Shown here: in pieces, positions 12,090-24,800 of the stretch
Position numbering within the stretch: position 1 is the stretch's first letter
Layout of the letters: each line of letters begins with the position of its first letter
Source: Sphagnum magellanicum
Lineage: Eukaryota; Streptophyta; Sphagnopsida; Sphagnales; Sphagnaceae
Direction: 5' to 3'
Assembly: GCA_021904315.1 (NCBI GenBank)
Contig: CM038923.1
Location: 15,940,038-16,004,037 of the forward strand
Length of the DNA stretch: 64,000 nucleotides
Position numbers and translations under genes: made by a program
Notes under the pieces: generated by a model
Database searches by the model: none
What the model saw: only the letters and a program-made list of their open reading frames with translations
Told to the model about the DNA's origin: nothing

Positions 12090-13870
12090 ATGTTTGCCAA
12101 ACTGCAAATACAGTTTCTTGTAAGCACAATTTCCATTCGTTGCCATTATGACTAAAGAGATGACACCAAAAGAACATGTGTTTATTCGCACAAAACATGG
12201 AATTTGACATCCTTAACAATGGAGGTGAAAATTTCCTAAAATGCATCATGTCTAGTAACATGTTTTCCTGCATGAACACAATGAAATAAGTGCATCCCTG
12301 TAAAATTTGTGGATTAGCCACATATGCATAAAAAAGGACCACAAGTTGTAGGATGGGGGAGGCCCAATTTGATGCATAGTGTTAAGGAGAAAATGTTAGA
12401 GGCCATTTTAAAACATGGGATGGTTGGGTGGACGGAAAATGAAGCATTCAAGTTAGGCTTGCATAAAATTTCAACTGAACATAATGATAGTTGGAAGACA
12501 CTCTAAAATGATGTTGGATGAATGTTCATGCACGTTTTCAAAATGTTCTCCTAAAAATGATCCGCTCGTTTATTTGATAGTTATTCAAATGGAGGGATGG
12601 AAACTTGAGTATTTGCAGGTAGAAGATCACAAGCCCACTTAAGGTGAACTTGGATTGGAAGTGGACGTTAATTGTTGGCCCCAATAGCCCCAAATAAAAA
12701 TGGGTGACCATCATACAAAAATTTAGATGTTATGATTAAGGAAAGAAGCCCTCAATTCCCTAATCACGATGCTGGGTGATAGTTTCCACATAGACAAGAC
12801 CTATCCCACCTCTAGAAATGGGAATAAAAACTTGTCGACAAACTAGTGGAGCCTTCAAACACTCTAAAAAACCTAACCCTAAAAATCACCCAAATATGTG
12901 AATGATAATCGAATCAAAAGAAGTTAGCTAGTGTTGAAAATCCAAAAGTGGGGGTTTAAAACGAAGAAAATAATAATGCCTTTGTGTGAAACAATGAATC
13001 GGAATCCAAATGCCATTTGCACATCCCCCCAACTTAGTAAGAACATCTATGTGTTGAACATTATTGTCCAAGGCATTTTAGAAAAAAGAAGATGTGAAGG
13101 AAAGGGACCCCAAAGGAACACCCAAAACTCTAATGCCCCCAATAGGGGTATAGAAACCTAATGGAGGCGAAAACCTTAAAAACAACCCCAAAGGAAACCA
13201 AACAACACATTACTACAAAACTTACCAAATCTAATTAGGAAGAGAATGATGAAAAACTTAAGATATAATTGAAACATGCTTAATGATGTGGGTGTCATTT
13301 ACAAGGAAAGGAAACAAACAAGACATGAAAAGGCCAATCGAACTACAAAATATGCGAAAATGAAATAGTGCAACAAAAAAACCGCCTAAAGGATCCCATG
13401 ATAGGTGCCAATGGAAGATTAAATAATAAACAAATCACCCTGAAGGGAGTGGTGATTAAAGAAAAGAGGGAATTGTGGGGCATAAAAGGAACAAAAAAAA
13501 GGTATAAGTTGAAACAAATGCTTACCTATAACACATAATTCTTGGAATATAACCTTATGGGAAATAATGTTGAAGGCATTTGTAATGTCTACTTGTAACA
13601 CAACCCAATCAAGGTGAACATTTAAAGTTCTTTGAATATTGTGTATCATTGTTTCACAACTTTCACTGATTGCAACCCCAAACTAGTAGGGGGACAAGTG
13701 GGTTAAAAATGCATTGTGAAATCAGAAAAAAAAAGTTCTATTCACCAACCAATAAAGAGCCTTGCTTACTACTATTAATTAAAAGGCTTGGCCAAAGCTA
13801 ACAACTTCGCAACACCAAGGGACTTGGTTATGTTTTTAGGGATATGCCTTACAACAACATAAAAGCAAAC
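12090..13870 (-). pseudogene. Decayed non-LTR (LINE-type) retrotransposon, reverse transcriptase and downstream part
   Basis: Read on the minus strand, pieces of one polyprotein appear in order: IPKNITKSLGVAKLLALAK (about 13.84-13.78 kb), FGVAISESCETMIHNIQ (13.69 kb), VVLQVDITNAFNIISHKVIF (13.58 kb), then GT/GDPLGG followed by HFR and NDTHII (13.41-13.27 kb, the NDTHI being the altered YxDD-type catalytic box), GIRVLGVPLGS (13.13 kb), HIDVLTKLGG (13.04 kb) and PISRGGIGLVYVET (12.8 kb). This order matches plant reverse transcriptases of the QFGVA/DVxNAFN/QGDPLGG/DDTHI group. The frame is broken by stops and shifts, so it is not functional. A 76-codon open piece remains at 13419-13649. Confidence 0.75.
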
Positions 13871-14660
13871 TAAAAATAATTGGGAAAAGTTGTTTAGTTG
13901 AATCCTCTAGGTCAGTGAGAGAGGAGAAGAAAAATAAAATGGGGTGGCTCTGCCTTTGCGACACCATTGAAAACCTAAATTTTTAGAAACCCTACATACC
14001 ACAACCAACTCCTATAAGAAATGATATTTACTAAATTTAACACTCTAACCTCCTTAATTTTTAATATCTTGACAAGGTACCCAAAAAAAATTGTGAAGTG
14101 AAAGGGTTTCAAGAGGGCGATTCTCAGCCCAACGAGAATCTCTAAATAGGTTTCAGAAAGCACATCACCTTTAACAATACCTTGAAGGATTCAAGGTGAG
14201 AACTGACTTGAAAGCCTGGCCAGTTCTCACCTCCCACTTGTGTTGGTCAGCTCTTTATTTTTATGACAAACCTCCAATTTTGGTTCTGAAAGATAAATTA
14301 GAACGGTTCCAATTTCACACATAATTGGAATTTAGAATTCGATTCCAGGTCATGTTCTTAAAAAATAAAATAAAAATAAAGTCTCATTTTGGTTCCAGTT
14401 CTGAAAATCAGAGCCAATTCTAGAAGGATTCGGAGTAACCCAAGCTACTAGTTAACAGCTAGTTAACCTCTGGTTAGCCACTGGTTCTAGACCCTTTTTT
14501 CTGGCCCCCTAAAAACTCTCAGTTTTGGTTCCAGTTCCACAGATAAGTAGAACCGGGAACTTGGTTCCAAGGCTAGTTATTAACATGATTCCATTTCCAT
14601 TTTGAGTTTGGAACCTCTTTCAAAAATCAGCCCGGTTCCACTTTCGTTTGTAAAAACCTA
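13871..14660. repeat. Repeat-rich spacer with many GGTTCC/GGAACC motifs
   Basis: From about 14190 GGTTCCA, GGTTCTG and GAACCGG recur on both strands (for example 14313, 14393, 14523, 14562, 14634). It looks like decayed transposon DNA. The open stretch 13975-14163 on minus may belong to the upstream part of the LINE remnant, but no motif confirms it. Confidence 0.4.
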
Positions 14661-14999
14661 AATAAAAAGCGACGGTTATAACCCACCAAACCAGTGTTTC
14701 TTTTATCAGCGAATTTTCGCCAAATTTTCAACTGAAATATATGGTTTCAACCTATATGAAGGATTTTTTGTGAAATAAATGGCCCAAATTTGCCAAAATT
14801 TTAAGAATTTCTTTTCAAATTGTCAGATTTTTATGATAAGTTCTAGTAGATAGTCAAGAATATAATTTTTTTCTTTTCTACTTTCATATAAGTATGTAAC
14901 CAAATTTGGCTAAATTATTTTATAGATATTCACCATTTTGAGTCCATCACAAAATCCTTGAAAGAAATCTTACATTAAATTGTGTACCTACCCAACATT

Positions 15000-15280
15000 G
15001 GTGTATATTAAATAGTGTTGTGAGGAAATCTGGTTTTCAATGTTAAAACTGAAGGGCTCAAAATAAGTTTGTATGACCTGGACCCAAGTTCACATCTTTA
15101 AAATTAGTCTTTTATTAGATCCAAACCTGAAATCAGAACCATGAAAAAACGCTTTTGAAAATAAGGCTGGGTTCTTTAACTAGGCAAGTTGATTTATGTT
15201 ATTTAAAAGTCGACAAGTAGGTTCAATTTTGGAGTTAAACACTAATTTGTATTAGTTGTTGAACTCCACACATTTAATTT
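15000..15280 (+). repeat. First copy of a 280-300 bp diverged direct repeat
   Basis: GTTTTCAATGTTAAAACTG, GACCTGGACC, GAAATCAGAACCATGA, GACAAGTAGGTTCAA and TTTGTATTAGTTGTTGAACTCCA recur in order at 16437-16745, 1.44 kb downstream. Confidence 0.7.
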
Positions 15281-15589
15281 CAGTGATGAGTAATAGGTTG
15301 GAACTGGTATATGAAGGTTTTTTTTGTAATCCTTCGTATGGTTATCCATGTACTGTTCCAAAGGCAAATTCAAAAATAACTATTTCATTTTCAAGTTTAA
15401 TTGCTTCACATTTTTCTCTACAATTACTTCTCTTCCTTATTAACTTTCTTAATAACTATCTCTGACCTTTCTTAATAACCTCCATTTTATATCTATCTCA
15501 CTCTCTTCCCCTATTCACCAACATCTATCTATGAAGCAAGGTAGTTTGTTTGTTTTGTTTTGTACTGATGAGATTCACTGAACTGGGAT

Positions 15590-16085
15590 GCTTCAGATCA
15601 TGTTCTCGGTCTCTTTGTAAAGTTCTTGAGGACAAGGGGTGCATCGGCTTGGTCCCATGCCATTTGAACTTGCGATGCAAAAGTTCTTGAATATTGAACA
15701 ATTTCTTCACTGAAAATTTAATTAAATCGTAGCTGAAAATTTCAGAGGAATTGGGATGTGCCTTTGGTGTTGTTGGAAAGATCTTGATGAGCAGGATTTC
15801 ATGGAATTTATTTGGTAAGATTTGGATTCAGAATGTGGGAGATATTGATTTAAAAGTGATTTCTGCCACTGGAAATTCAAATAAACTCCAAAAAACCAGG
15901 TTTTGGAAAGAAAAATCAGTTGAGAATGTGGTAACACTTGAAGCTTCCCATTCAATATAAGCATGATTTCCTTTCATATTTGGCTGTTCAAAAAATCAAT
16001 ACACACATTGCAAAATAATGTTCCCATGTTGAGTTTTCCTTTTTTGTAATGGGTTCACACTTGGGCCAATGGCACAGGCCACACA
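15590..16085 (+). repeat. Third copy of the dispersed family of 8.85-9.6 kb
   Basis: GGGGTGCATCGGCTTGG, ATATTGAACAATTTCTTCACTGAA, GTTGTTGGAAAGATCTTGATGA, GGAAATTCAAATAAACTCCA and CACTTGGGCCAATGGCACAGG align in order with 9285-9605. Short open frames here occur on both strands and are not taken as genes. Confidence 0.65.
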
Positions 16086-16436
16086 TGTAGATATGAAAAA
16101 ACAAATTAACATGTTTTTTCATGTCCGTGAAATGTATATTAATCTAAATTAGATTTGACATTGACACAAATAATGATGAATTATTGAAAACTATAAGAAA
16201 ACATAAAAGAAAAATAAAAATAAATCATCACTGGTGGTGCACAGCAATGCTGAGCTCAAATTTGGTATAAAACTTTCAATCTATAGAATATCTAGCATAG
16301 GGGAAAATATAATGTCTACATGGAATCAATGCAATGGTCCCAATAAAATTATTAAAAATAAAATTGCAGGGTTAAAAAATAGAAAAAACCAAGCTCAAAC
16401 CCAGGTTCTCTTTAGGAAAGATGAATCTCACAACAC

Positions 16437-16745
16437 TGGTATGTATATCAATGTTGGGAGGGTGTTTGGCTTTCAATGTTAAAACTGTGTGTTTAAGGTC
16501 AAGTTTTTAACCCGGACCTGAGCTTACATATTTTTGTTGGAATGGGCACAAGAACCGGACATTGGAAATAATGTTTTGCTAAATCTGAACTTGAAACCAG
16601 AATCATGAGAAAACATTCTTGAAAGATGAGCATGTTCTTAAGTATTTAAGTAGGCGAGTTGAGTTCTTTTCGAAAAGTTGACAAGTAGGCTGAACTTCAG
16701 AGTTGAATATTAATTTTTATTAGTTGTTGAACCCCATACCTATAT
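16437..16745 (+). repeat. Second copy of the 280-300 bp diverged direct repeat
   Basis: CTTTCAATGTTAAAACTG, CCGGACCTGAGC, GAAACCAGAATCATGA, GACAAGTAGGCTGAA and TTTTATTAGTTGTTGAACCCCA match 15000-15280 in order. The pair could be old terminal repeats of a small element or a local duplication. Confidence 0.7.
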
Positions 16746-17059
16746 AAGCCTTAATTTTAATTTTATATAAAATTTTATATCTATACAATATCTAGCATAG
16801 AGATATTGTATTTCAAATACATTATATTTTCAGTATAATGTTTACATGAAACTGGGGCATGATTTTGAACCAGGCCTAGAACTTCTTGAATTTGAAAAAA
16901 TGTGTCAAAGTCAAAATCAAAATTGCACTGTTTTAAAATGGGAGAACTGGGCTCAAAATTGCACCCAAAGAACCTCCAATTTTTTTTAAAGAATCAAAAC
17001 TGAACTCCTGGTTTTCTTGAAAAAGAAGAACTGCAAAACACCGGTATATACACCACCTT

Positions 17060-18420
17060 AATTCCTGAAAGTCCTTTGTGTTGAATTCAAGAGCTATCAG
17101 GCAAGATATCTCTCAAATTAACTGCCTTCATGATCTATGCTATTGCTTTTGTTAACCCCTGAAATGGTGAATTGAATAGCGGTTTACAATCTCCCAACAT
17201 TCCCAACCACATCCCTCAAGAAGTTTAAAGCTATTCCAATTTCCCGTTGATGTCTTTAACCAAATTTTGAATACAATTTCCAAATCCTTCTCATAATTTG
17301 CAAATTCCTCAACAAAATCCCTAACTTAGCCCATGGGGGAGTCCCAAAATCCATCAAACTTATGTTTACAACAATTTTATCACATCCTGAAAAAGTCTAA
17401 AGATATTTCTATTAACATCTTGTTGTGAAGCACATCCCTAAGACATCCCAAGATCGTTTCCATTTCACCTTTCCACAATCCTATGATATCTTGAAGAAGG
17501 CCCAAATCATTTTCATTAACGCTTGCAAGAATCCAAAGTCATTCCACGTTGATATTGCTGTTATTCACAGGGTTCATAGTGTGTTCCCATCAATGTTCCC
17601 ACTCATACACGTAAAGCTGAGGACCAGATTTTCTGTACCACTCACAAGTTTGAAGCAAGCTCACAGGAAGGAAGATGCTGATGGCACATTGGTGGTGACT
17701 AGCTGACTAGAACAAGACAGAAAAATCTCCAGTGAATTGATTTTTGAGCCCTTAGCACATGTATGTGGAGATGGAGAGGTGAAGCATCCAAACTTTTCCA
17801 AAAATTTCACAAATTCCAAAGGCAAATTTGCCTGTAGCCAAAGTTGGCACATTCCCAGGTTTGTTTGGGACCGACAAAGCCCTGGAAAATGGAGGTGGAA
17901 TTATGTGGGAACCTGACAATTTGGTGACAATTTCTCAGACTGTTTTCTGTTTTATAACATTTCCCTTCCTAAAGGAATTTAATATATTCTCTAGCTCAGC
18001 CAACCCTGGTTTCCTAAAACAGGGGAACATTTAAGTATCAGTAGGAGTGCCCTTTGGGCTTGAGTTTGTTCCTTTGGCTCGTTCTTGTCGCACTAGAGAC
18101 TACAGAACCCAAGGTGCCAAAGACAGGGTGGCCAACTCGCCATGTAAACAAAGCAAGAACCTGCAAATTGGGAGCTGAGCCAGGATTTACAGCCATCCTG
18201 GGCTTGTACTTCGTAGAGCTCATACTGAGACACTTTAGCCATGTTCAAGGTGGGAGGCCTGTTGTCAAGGGATTTTTTAACAAATTTTGGCAATTTCTAA
18301 ACTTGAAGAATATGATTTCAACACATTTATAAAAAAAATCCCAAGTTCACCAGACTTGCAATAAGTTCCCATATGTAACCGAGAACATAAAGGAAGCATA
18401 ATTCTTTTTTTTTCATATCA
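17060..18420. other. Intergenic DNA with short open frames on both strands, no supported gene
   Basis: Open stretches at 17425-17706 and 18054-18332 (plus) overlap others on the opposite strand (17661-17852, 18038-18293). None has a recognisable domain or clear splice context. Confidence 0.45.
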
Positions 18421-18424
18421 TTTT

Positions 18425-18883
18425 TTATTGCCAAAATTTTTGCAACACCTTCTTGTTGAAGATCCCCACTTGGGCTACTTCACAAAATAAAAATAAAATC
18501 ACTGCGTGTGTGGGAGCGATCAGGCTTATCATCACGACTCTCGAGCTGGCCAGCTTGGGTACATGATCGATGTACCTAGCCTTATTACTTCCAAAATCCA
18601 GACTACCAAGTTGCTCGCAAGACGCTTCTAATGGCCCAAGGGTATCAATCATGGGTTTGGGTTCGACATCAAAGGTACTGCTCCTTTTCTTCTTGAGTTT
18701 GTTGAAAACAAATCCCAAAATAATGATCAGTTTGTCATGTCCCATGTAGGGCAACACCGAGCTCGATGTACAGATAAACACCATAAGTGTTATGATAGCC
18801 CATGTGAATAAATACCAGGAGAATAAAATCTGATAAAAATTCACAAATTGATCCCACAGCAAGTGCCCAAGAGAATAATGCAT
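18425..18883 (-). CDS. Hypothetical 152-codon open frame, doubtful gene
   Basis: It runs from an ATG to a stop. The predicted peptide has two hydrophobic stretches near residues 15-60 (a Trp/Phe/Ile-rich run and an I-I-I-L-G-F-V-F run), a central polar part with K-L-K-K-K-R, and a third hydrophobic stretch near residues 118-135. I recognise no family. Neighbouring DNA is repeat-like and no promoter or splice signals are evident, so this may be chance or an element remnant. Confidence 0.2.
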   Translation of the reverse strand: MHYSLGHLLWDQFVNFYQILFSWYLFTWAIITLMVFICTSSSVLPYMGHDKLIIILGFVFNKLKKKRSSTFDVEPKPMIDTLGPLEASCEQLGSLDFGSNKARYIDHVPKLASSRVVMISLIAPTHAVILFLFCEVAQVGIFNKKVLQKFWQ

Positions 18884-21800
18884 GTATTTACAGCCAGCGT
18901 TTCCTTTAGGAATATTTGTTTGTAGTCAAAGTGGCGATCATCCATAGGAAGTTGTACAAAAAGTGACAATCATCCCTAGAAAGATTTAGCCAAATCTGGC
19001 TATAAAGTACAGATTTTTATTCTGCTATACAAGGAAAACCAAACATAAGAAATTTGAAATTTAAAAATATTTTCCCCCTCACTTCTGGTGACTGAAAAAC
19101 TTTCAAAGTCACTTTTTTTAATAATTAAAATTTTAACTGAAAATTTTGACGAAATTTCGCCAGAAAAAAAACTCTGACAAGACCTGCTCCACACACACCC
19201 ACGTTTGGGCATCTAGCTGTTTATCACGTCCAAAATGGTATCAAATTGTCCCTCTCGTTCCTCACCCACGTTTGAAAATCACAATACCCACCCATAAAGA
19301 CCAAAAATGAGATACTGTAAGATGAGAGACCATTTAAATTCAACTACTTGGACTAATCACTGTAACTGGCCAATCAAGAGTTGTCACTTTATTGTGCAGT
19401 GCCTTTTACAAGCATCGAATTATGTACAAGTTTATTTTCATTTACTCTCAAACTAACATATAAATGTTGAATTTCATCCAAAATAATGTGCAGGCCATTG
19501 GTGGAGTTATTCATCCACGCTACCCTAGCCTTTGCCTAGATATGTGAAATGTGAGTATGGATTTTATCACTGTTTAGCTCACTCATGAGTTGCTATAAAG
19601 TCATGAAAATCATGTTTAGTTTATACAAATAGTACATGCCAAGCCAACCATGATCACAATTGCAACTGCAAATCTCTTATGTACATAGATAACAAAAAAG
19701 GACCAAAGATGCACAACAACATTGCATGTAGGTGAGTACAGTATGAAATGCATGGTTAAAAAGAAAAAAACAGAATATGAAACATCTACTAAAATTAATT
19801 TCAAATAAATGATCTTTCAGATTTATTATGAACTGGCTTCTGATCACTAATCTGGGAAGGATGAGATGGTTATTGTGATCCATGTAACCATGTTAAATGA
19901 AGAAAACCAGAGTACTGCAACCAAATGAAAGCTACCTAATAGAAGGAAGGCTAGAATAAACAAAAGAAATTAAAAGTTTACCAGAGTGGAAATGAAATAG
20001 TGCACCAAGAAAGTGAAAGTTCACTATGAACGCAACTGGAACTCCGCACACAATTTGGACTCCATTTTGGTTTGTGCACATAGTCTTGGATTAGTCCTCC
20101 AAAGTTGATTGAATTTCAAGTCCCCCTATATTATGCAAAAATCAGGGTTTGGAGGATATCCACAATGGTGCATATCTTGGACCACTGAACAAATAAGATC
20201 AGTATGCAAGCATCTTGGTCCCATAGTGATTAGACATAAGATTGGTATGTAAGAATATTCACCCAATGGATTAAACATACCTACAGATGACTAGTTTATC
20301 CTGGGTATGGCTGGTCTGTGGAGCTTGGAGATGGTGTACTCTGGTTGGCCAAGTGATATTAACCTTGGTTGATGGCCTTGGGTGAACCAGCATCCACACT
20401 CGTACCATGGTTAAACCCCCAAAAATATATATTTAAATCGCTTCAAATTATTACAAATATCCCACGATCAGACTAAATCAGGGTCTCAGAATCCAAATCT
20501 AACATTTTCTGAGCTTAATACGGCCACTAAGATGCCTCACTCCAAAAGGTGAAGGTACCAGTGTGGGAGCTGGTTCACCCTGGCAGGTCGATGGCCACTC
20601 AACAAGAGTTTTATCACCCATAAGTACTGCTTTTCCCGCCGTTGCTCTAGTCTTGCAGTTATGTGCCAGTCAGCCCAAACCATATCTGCTTAGAAATGGC
20701 AGAGCCAACAAGATCCCATCTTACACCGAAGCTTGAATTAATTTGAGGAGATTTAATGCATATCCCCTGGCTGCAAACTTGCCGCGGAACATGGAGTTAG
20801 TTAACTGAAGCAAGGCCAAGCACCAACTGGTGAGGCAAAGCAGGCACAACAAGTCGGTCAGGAAGTGAGTTATCACATTCCCATCATCTTTTTTTCGAAA
20901 TGTCAGGTTGTTCTGAGACAAGAGGGAATATAGACGGTAAAAGTTAGTTACTGGACTCTATCTCTGGTGAAGAGGGATGGAAAAGATTATGTATAGCGTA
21001 TAGGTATAAGCTAACTGCGTGAACAAAATAGTTTGTTTGTTTTGAGTCCAACTAGCATGTCCATGGGGGGGGGTGGGGGGTGTTATTATTCGGGGCCAGG
21101 CTAGCAAAGATGGTCCAGGCACCGCCCAATCCTGCTTTTCTGGAGCCATGTACGTACCCTGACTGGCCCGACCAGCCATGACCTTGTCAACCTTTTGTCT
21201 CTTCTGCTGTCTGCTACCAACCGCCCTTGAATGACTTCATCAAATTCTAATTTACTTTTGAAGGCCAGATCTACCTGGATTGCTTAATGTGGCATCTGGT
21301 AATTCATGAATGTAAGAATTTTGAGTAAAGATTGGAGAATTTTTGTGTCTTAACAAAGTTTTGTGTTGGACGAAAGCTTCCTTTGCAGATGAACATACAT
21401 CCTAAGTAGATTGACCAGAGTTCTTCTTTTGTTTTCTTTCAGTAATCTGGTTAATTGGTCATGACCCAGATCTTACTACAGTCACAGATTTTGTAGAGTG
21501 GTGATACAATTTGGGCTACTAGAATTCCCGCTGGACTGAGTCCAAGGCTTCCAGTTTTATTCTTTAATGCATGTTGACATGAAATATTCTTCCATAACCA
21601 TCCCTCGTGAGAATTTTGATGCTCTGATTGGCTGTCATGGTGCAAGTTACAACCCATAACCTTTGACCTCCTTTTTATTAGCGACCAACTAGTTAGCACA
21701 AGGTATCACCCTGGGTTCTCATTGGTCCAATGATTCCACACCCCTTTGCTGCTTGGATGAAGATTTCGTAACCAATCTACAAATGAATGAAAAGAGGGCA

Positions 21801-24800
21801 TCTTGATTCTCACATTGGATGGCTATGTCTGATAAACTGCACACTCTTTTGGGTTACCTAGTATATAACTAATTTCTTTGAGCCCTGTGTATGCAGTTTG
21901 TGGGTTTAGCAAACAGTGCTAAAGTTCTGTAGAGGTTGGTTGCTCACAACAGAGATGTGTGGATGGAGGATGAGAAGGGGTGGGATTTTCATTGGCTGTA
22001 ATTTGTAGTGGTAATATGATGTATTTGGCCCCGATGTTGGAACCTTTGATATATGCTGACTGATTGTGTGTTGATTGATGAAGGCAGTCTCTCAACCAAT
22101 GGATATATATCTTTTTTAGTAGATAATTCTAAATAATACTTTAGGCATGGAAGAGGAACAAGTCAATACTGTTGGGCTGCAGTGGACTAGATCAATGCTC
22201 ACCGTCATGAAGCATCTGGGCCACATGAAGTGACCAAGGTCTGCCATGACGTTGGTCCTTTATGTGTGGGACACCTTGAGCAATTTACTCATTTTGGGAG
22301 GATTGGATGACAAGGCAAGTCTGGGCCAAATTCACACAGTGGCCATGTCAACAAGTAGCGACCTACTCATGTCCATCGTTTAAAATCTTGGGGTTCAATT
22401 GAAAAACACATCTGCAAACAATTTTGTTCTGTCTATGATTTAACTTACTATGGAGTTCATATTTCTGTTTTACATTTTGCACAAGGTTGGCTCCCCTCTT
22501 TCATAACTGCATGTCCCAGACAGGCAGATGAACATTAAAATAAACAGATTGGATGGCCCTTGCAGGAAATTCATTCACTACGGTAGCACCTTTACATCTC
22601 TGGCAGTAATTAAATGATTTTCAATAAATGTTTTATTTTTCAAAATCAGCTGCTTGCAATTCCAAAAGTTGTCAAAAGTTCTAGAAATTTGATTGACATT
22701 ACTATTGATTGCCTGCCCTAAAGCTTGATTGTGCAGTGTGCCTGAGTAGTGCAAAATTATTTGGCATTTTTCCCCCCACCTCAATTGCAAGAATTTCAGG
22801 AAACTTTTATTTTTAGTGTTGAAGTCAACAAATGAGAAAAATAAATCTTCAGGAAGATGTTGGAATGGTAAAGGTATTATGGAATATTGAAATCTGGAAT
22901 TATGTAAATGAACAAAGTACCTCTATGGATGGGAGAACCGTTACCCCAAGATTAGTGCACAAATTTTCTCAAAACATATTTTGACATAATCTCTCCCCAT
23001 CCCCCCATAAATCCGATAGACATCACATGAATGAATGAGTGCACGTCCAGTTTGGCCTCAGTGTTGTGCCTTTGTCAGAAACGGAATATCTATCCACTCA
23101 TTAATGCAGCTAAGCAGAAAGCACAGATACCCGTGGTTGGTTGATATATGTGAATGAAAGGAGAACTTTTTCATACAGGAACCTGCTATTAACACGGGAT
23201 AGAGCGCCTAGGTTTTTTTCCCTGGCTAAATTAAGCCAGATTGCTACAGATTCTTTTATCCTGGCTTTAAAATATGTGTTTTTTTTGGGTTTTCTAGTCA
23301 TCAAATATCGATTTGGGGGGGGTGGGTATGTTGCCAGATTTCTCTACTGGGTTCTAGCATGTAGCCCAAAATGTGAAGGATGCTTAAATTTTTTTACTTG
23401 AACATATCCCGTTTAGAGCTACATTTGGCTAAACTGTCTTATGGATGATAGCAAATTCAGCTACAACACAAAAATGGAAAAAAAAAAAAAAGAGAAAAAA
23501 ATACTGGGATAGACCTAAGTTCAATTTTATGAGAAAATAGAAGTTAGAATGGTGGTGCACAGTGTGTGATGTATGTTCGTTGAGCTACATACAACTCTGA
23601 GCTTTTAGGTTTATTTTCTTGAATTACACTGAAAATTCTTGCCAAAAGAGTCTGCTTTTAACATGCGATAAACCTATTTCCATTTGTATATTAAAAAAAG
23701 AGATGATGCTCGGTGTGTTTCACAAATTGGGTAAGCTACATAGAGCTCCAGTATTCCATTAGCTGTATTACGACAGCAGAAGACGGAGTAAGACAAGGAC
23801 CAAGTCTCCAACGAAGCCCCCATTCCATGTGTACCATTGGTGAGAGAGCATCGTTGGCCTTGGAGGTCGAGCACGTTCTGCACCCTTGACCAGGCCTCTA
23901 ATGCTAAGGCCTTACAACAGTGTCAAACAAATTGAATATGTCATGTGGGGTCTGCCATGGCCGCCCAAAGCCGTGCACTTGTTCTATTATGAGTGGAGAC
24001 AAATGGGTTGGTCTGAGACAAGTGGTATCATTTTCATTGGAACCCAGCCTATCTCACAGCTATCTAGCTCACAATTGTTTTTGTAAATACATGACGGAAA
24101 ATGAAGAAATGCCAGCTTTGCTTAAGCCCCACTATCAAAAACTAATATTGCCCTTTAAATGAAAGCAGACCTAGAAGTAGACCTTTGGTCCGAATTGGTA
24201 CAGTAACTCGAGACAGCTTTTTAGCAGGCAGAAGACTTATTCTAACAACCCTAGCTACATTGAATCTAACACTAGCACTCTGATTACGCAAACCTTCAGA
24301 AGGCCTGATTAACCACTGGCCAAACCTCAGTCACATATAGTCAGGGTTGAGTAAATTTGATTTAACCCCCCCATGTAAATCTAATGAAAAATAGTCCCCT
24401 CTTCTTGATCACGGTTGTGGGTTAAAACTTGAAACTCCATGGAGGACTTGGGAGGTTGTAATAAACTCAAACTGCTTATATATTAGAGGTCCAAAAGTGG
24501 GGATTTTTCTAACATTTACTTATCTTTGGTTTCACATATTTATATTTGTAAAAATTCCGGCTCTGACATATTGAGACATTTACATGTAAAGCAAGGGGGA
24601 GGTCCTATTAGATACATATTTACAAGAATATAGTAGAAACTCTTATGCTTTTGGCTTATCTCTTGCAAAGGGTTAGCAAATCAGATATAGGAGCTCAATT
24701 GGAAAACTTGACAATTCTGCCCAAAATCTAGGATCATACAATACCTAAAATGTCATTGGATTGAATTGCTGGATAACCAAGATTTGTCTAGATGGATTTG

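Noticed and set aside
12866..12885. Telomere-like CCTAACCCTAAA sequence
   Set aside because: Only one and a half degenerate units lie inside the LINE relic; this is not an interstitial telomere array.
21065..21080. G9-T-G6 run as a G-quadruplex regulatory element
   Set aside because: It is a lone impure G tract in intergenic DNA; four separated G-runs are not present and slippage is a simpler explanation.
23110..24162. Overlapping short frames on both strands near 23.1-23.4 and 23.7-24.2 kb
   Set aside because: There are no motifs, no consistent start context, and overlapping frames on opposite strands.
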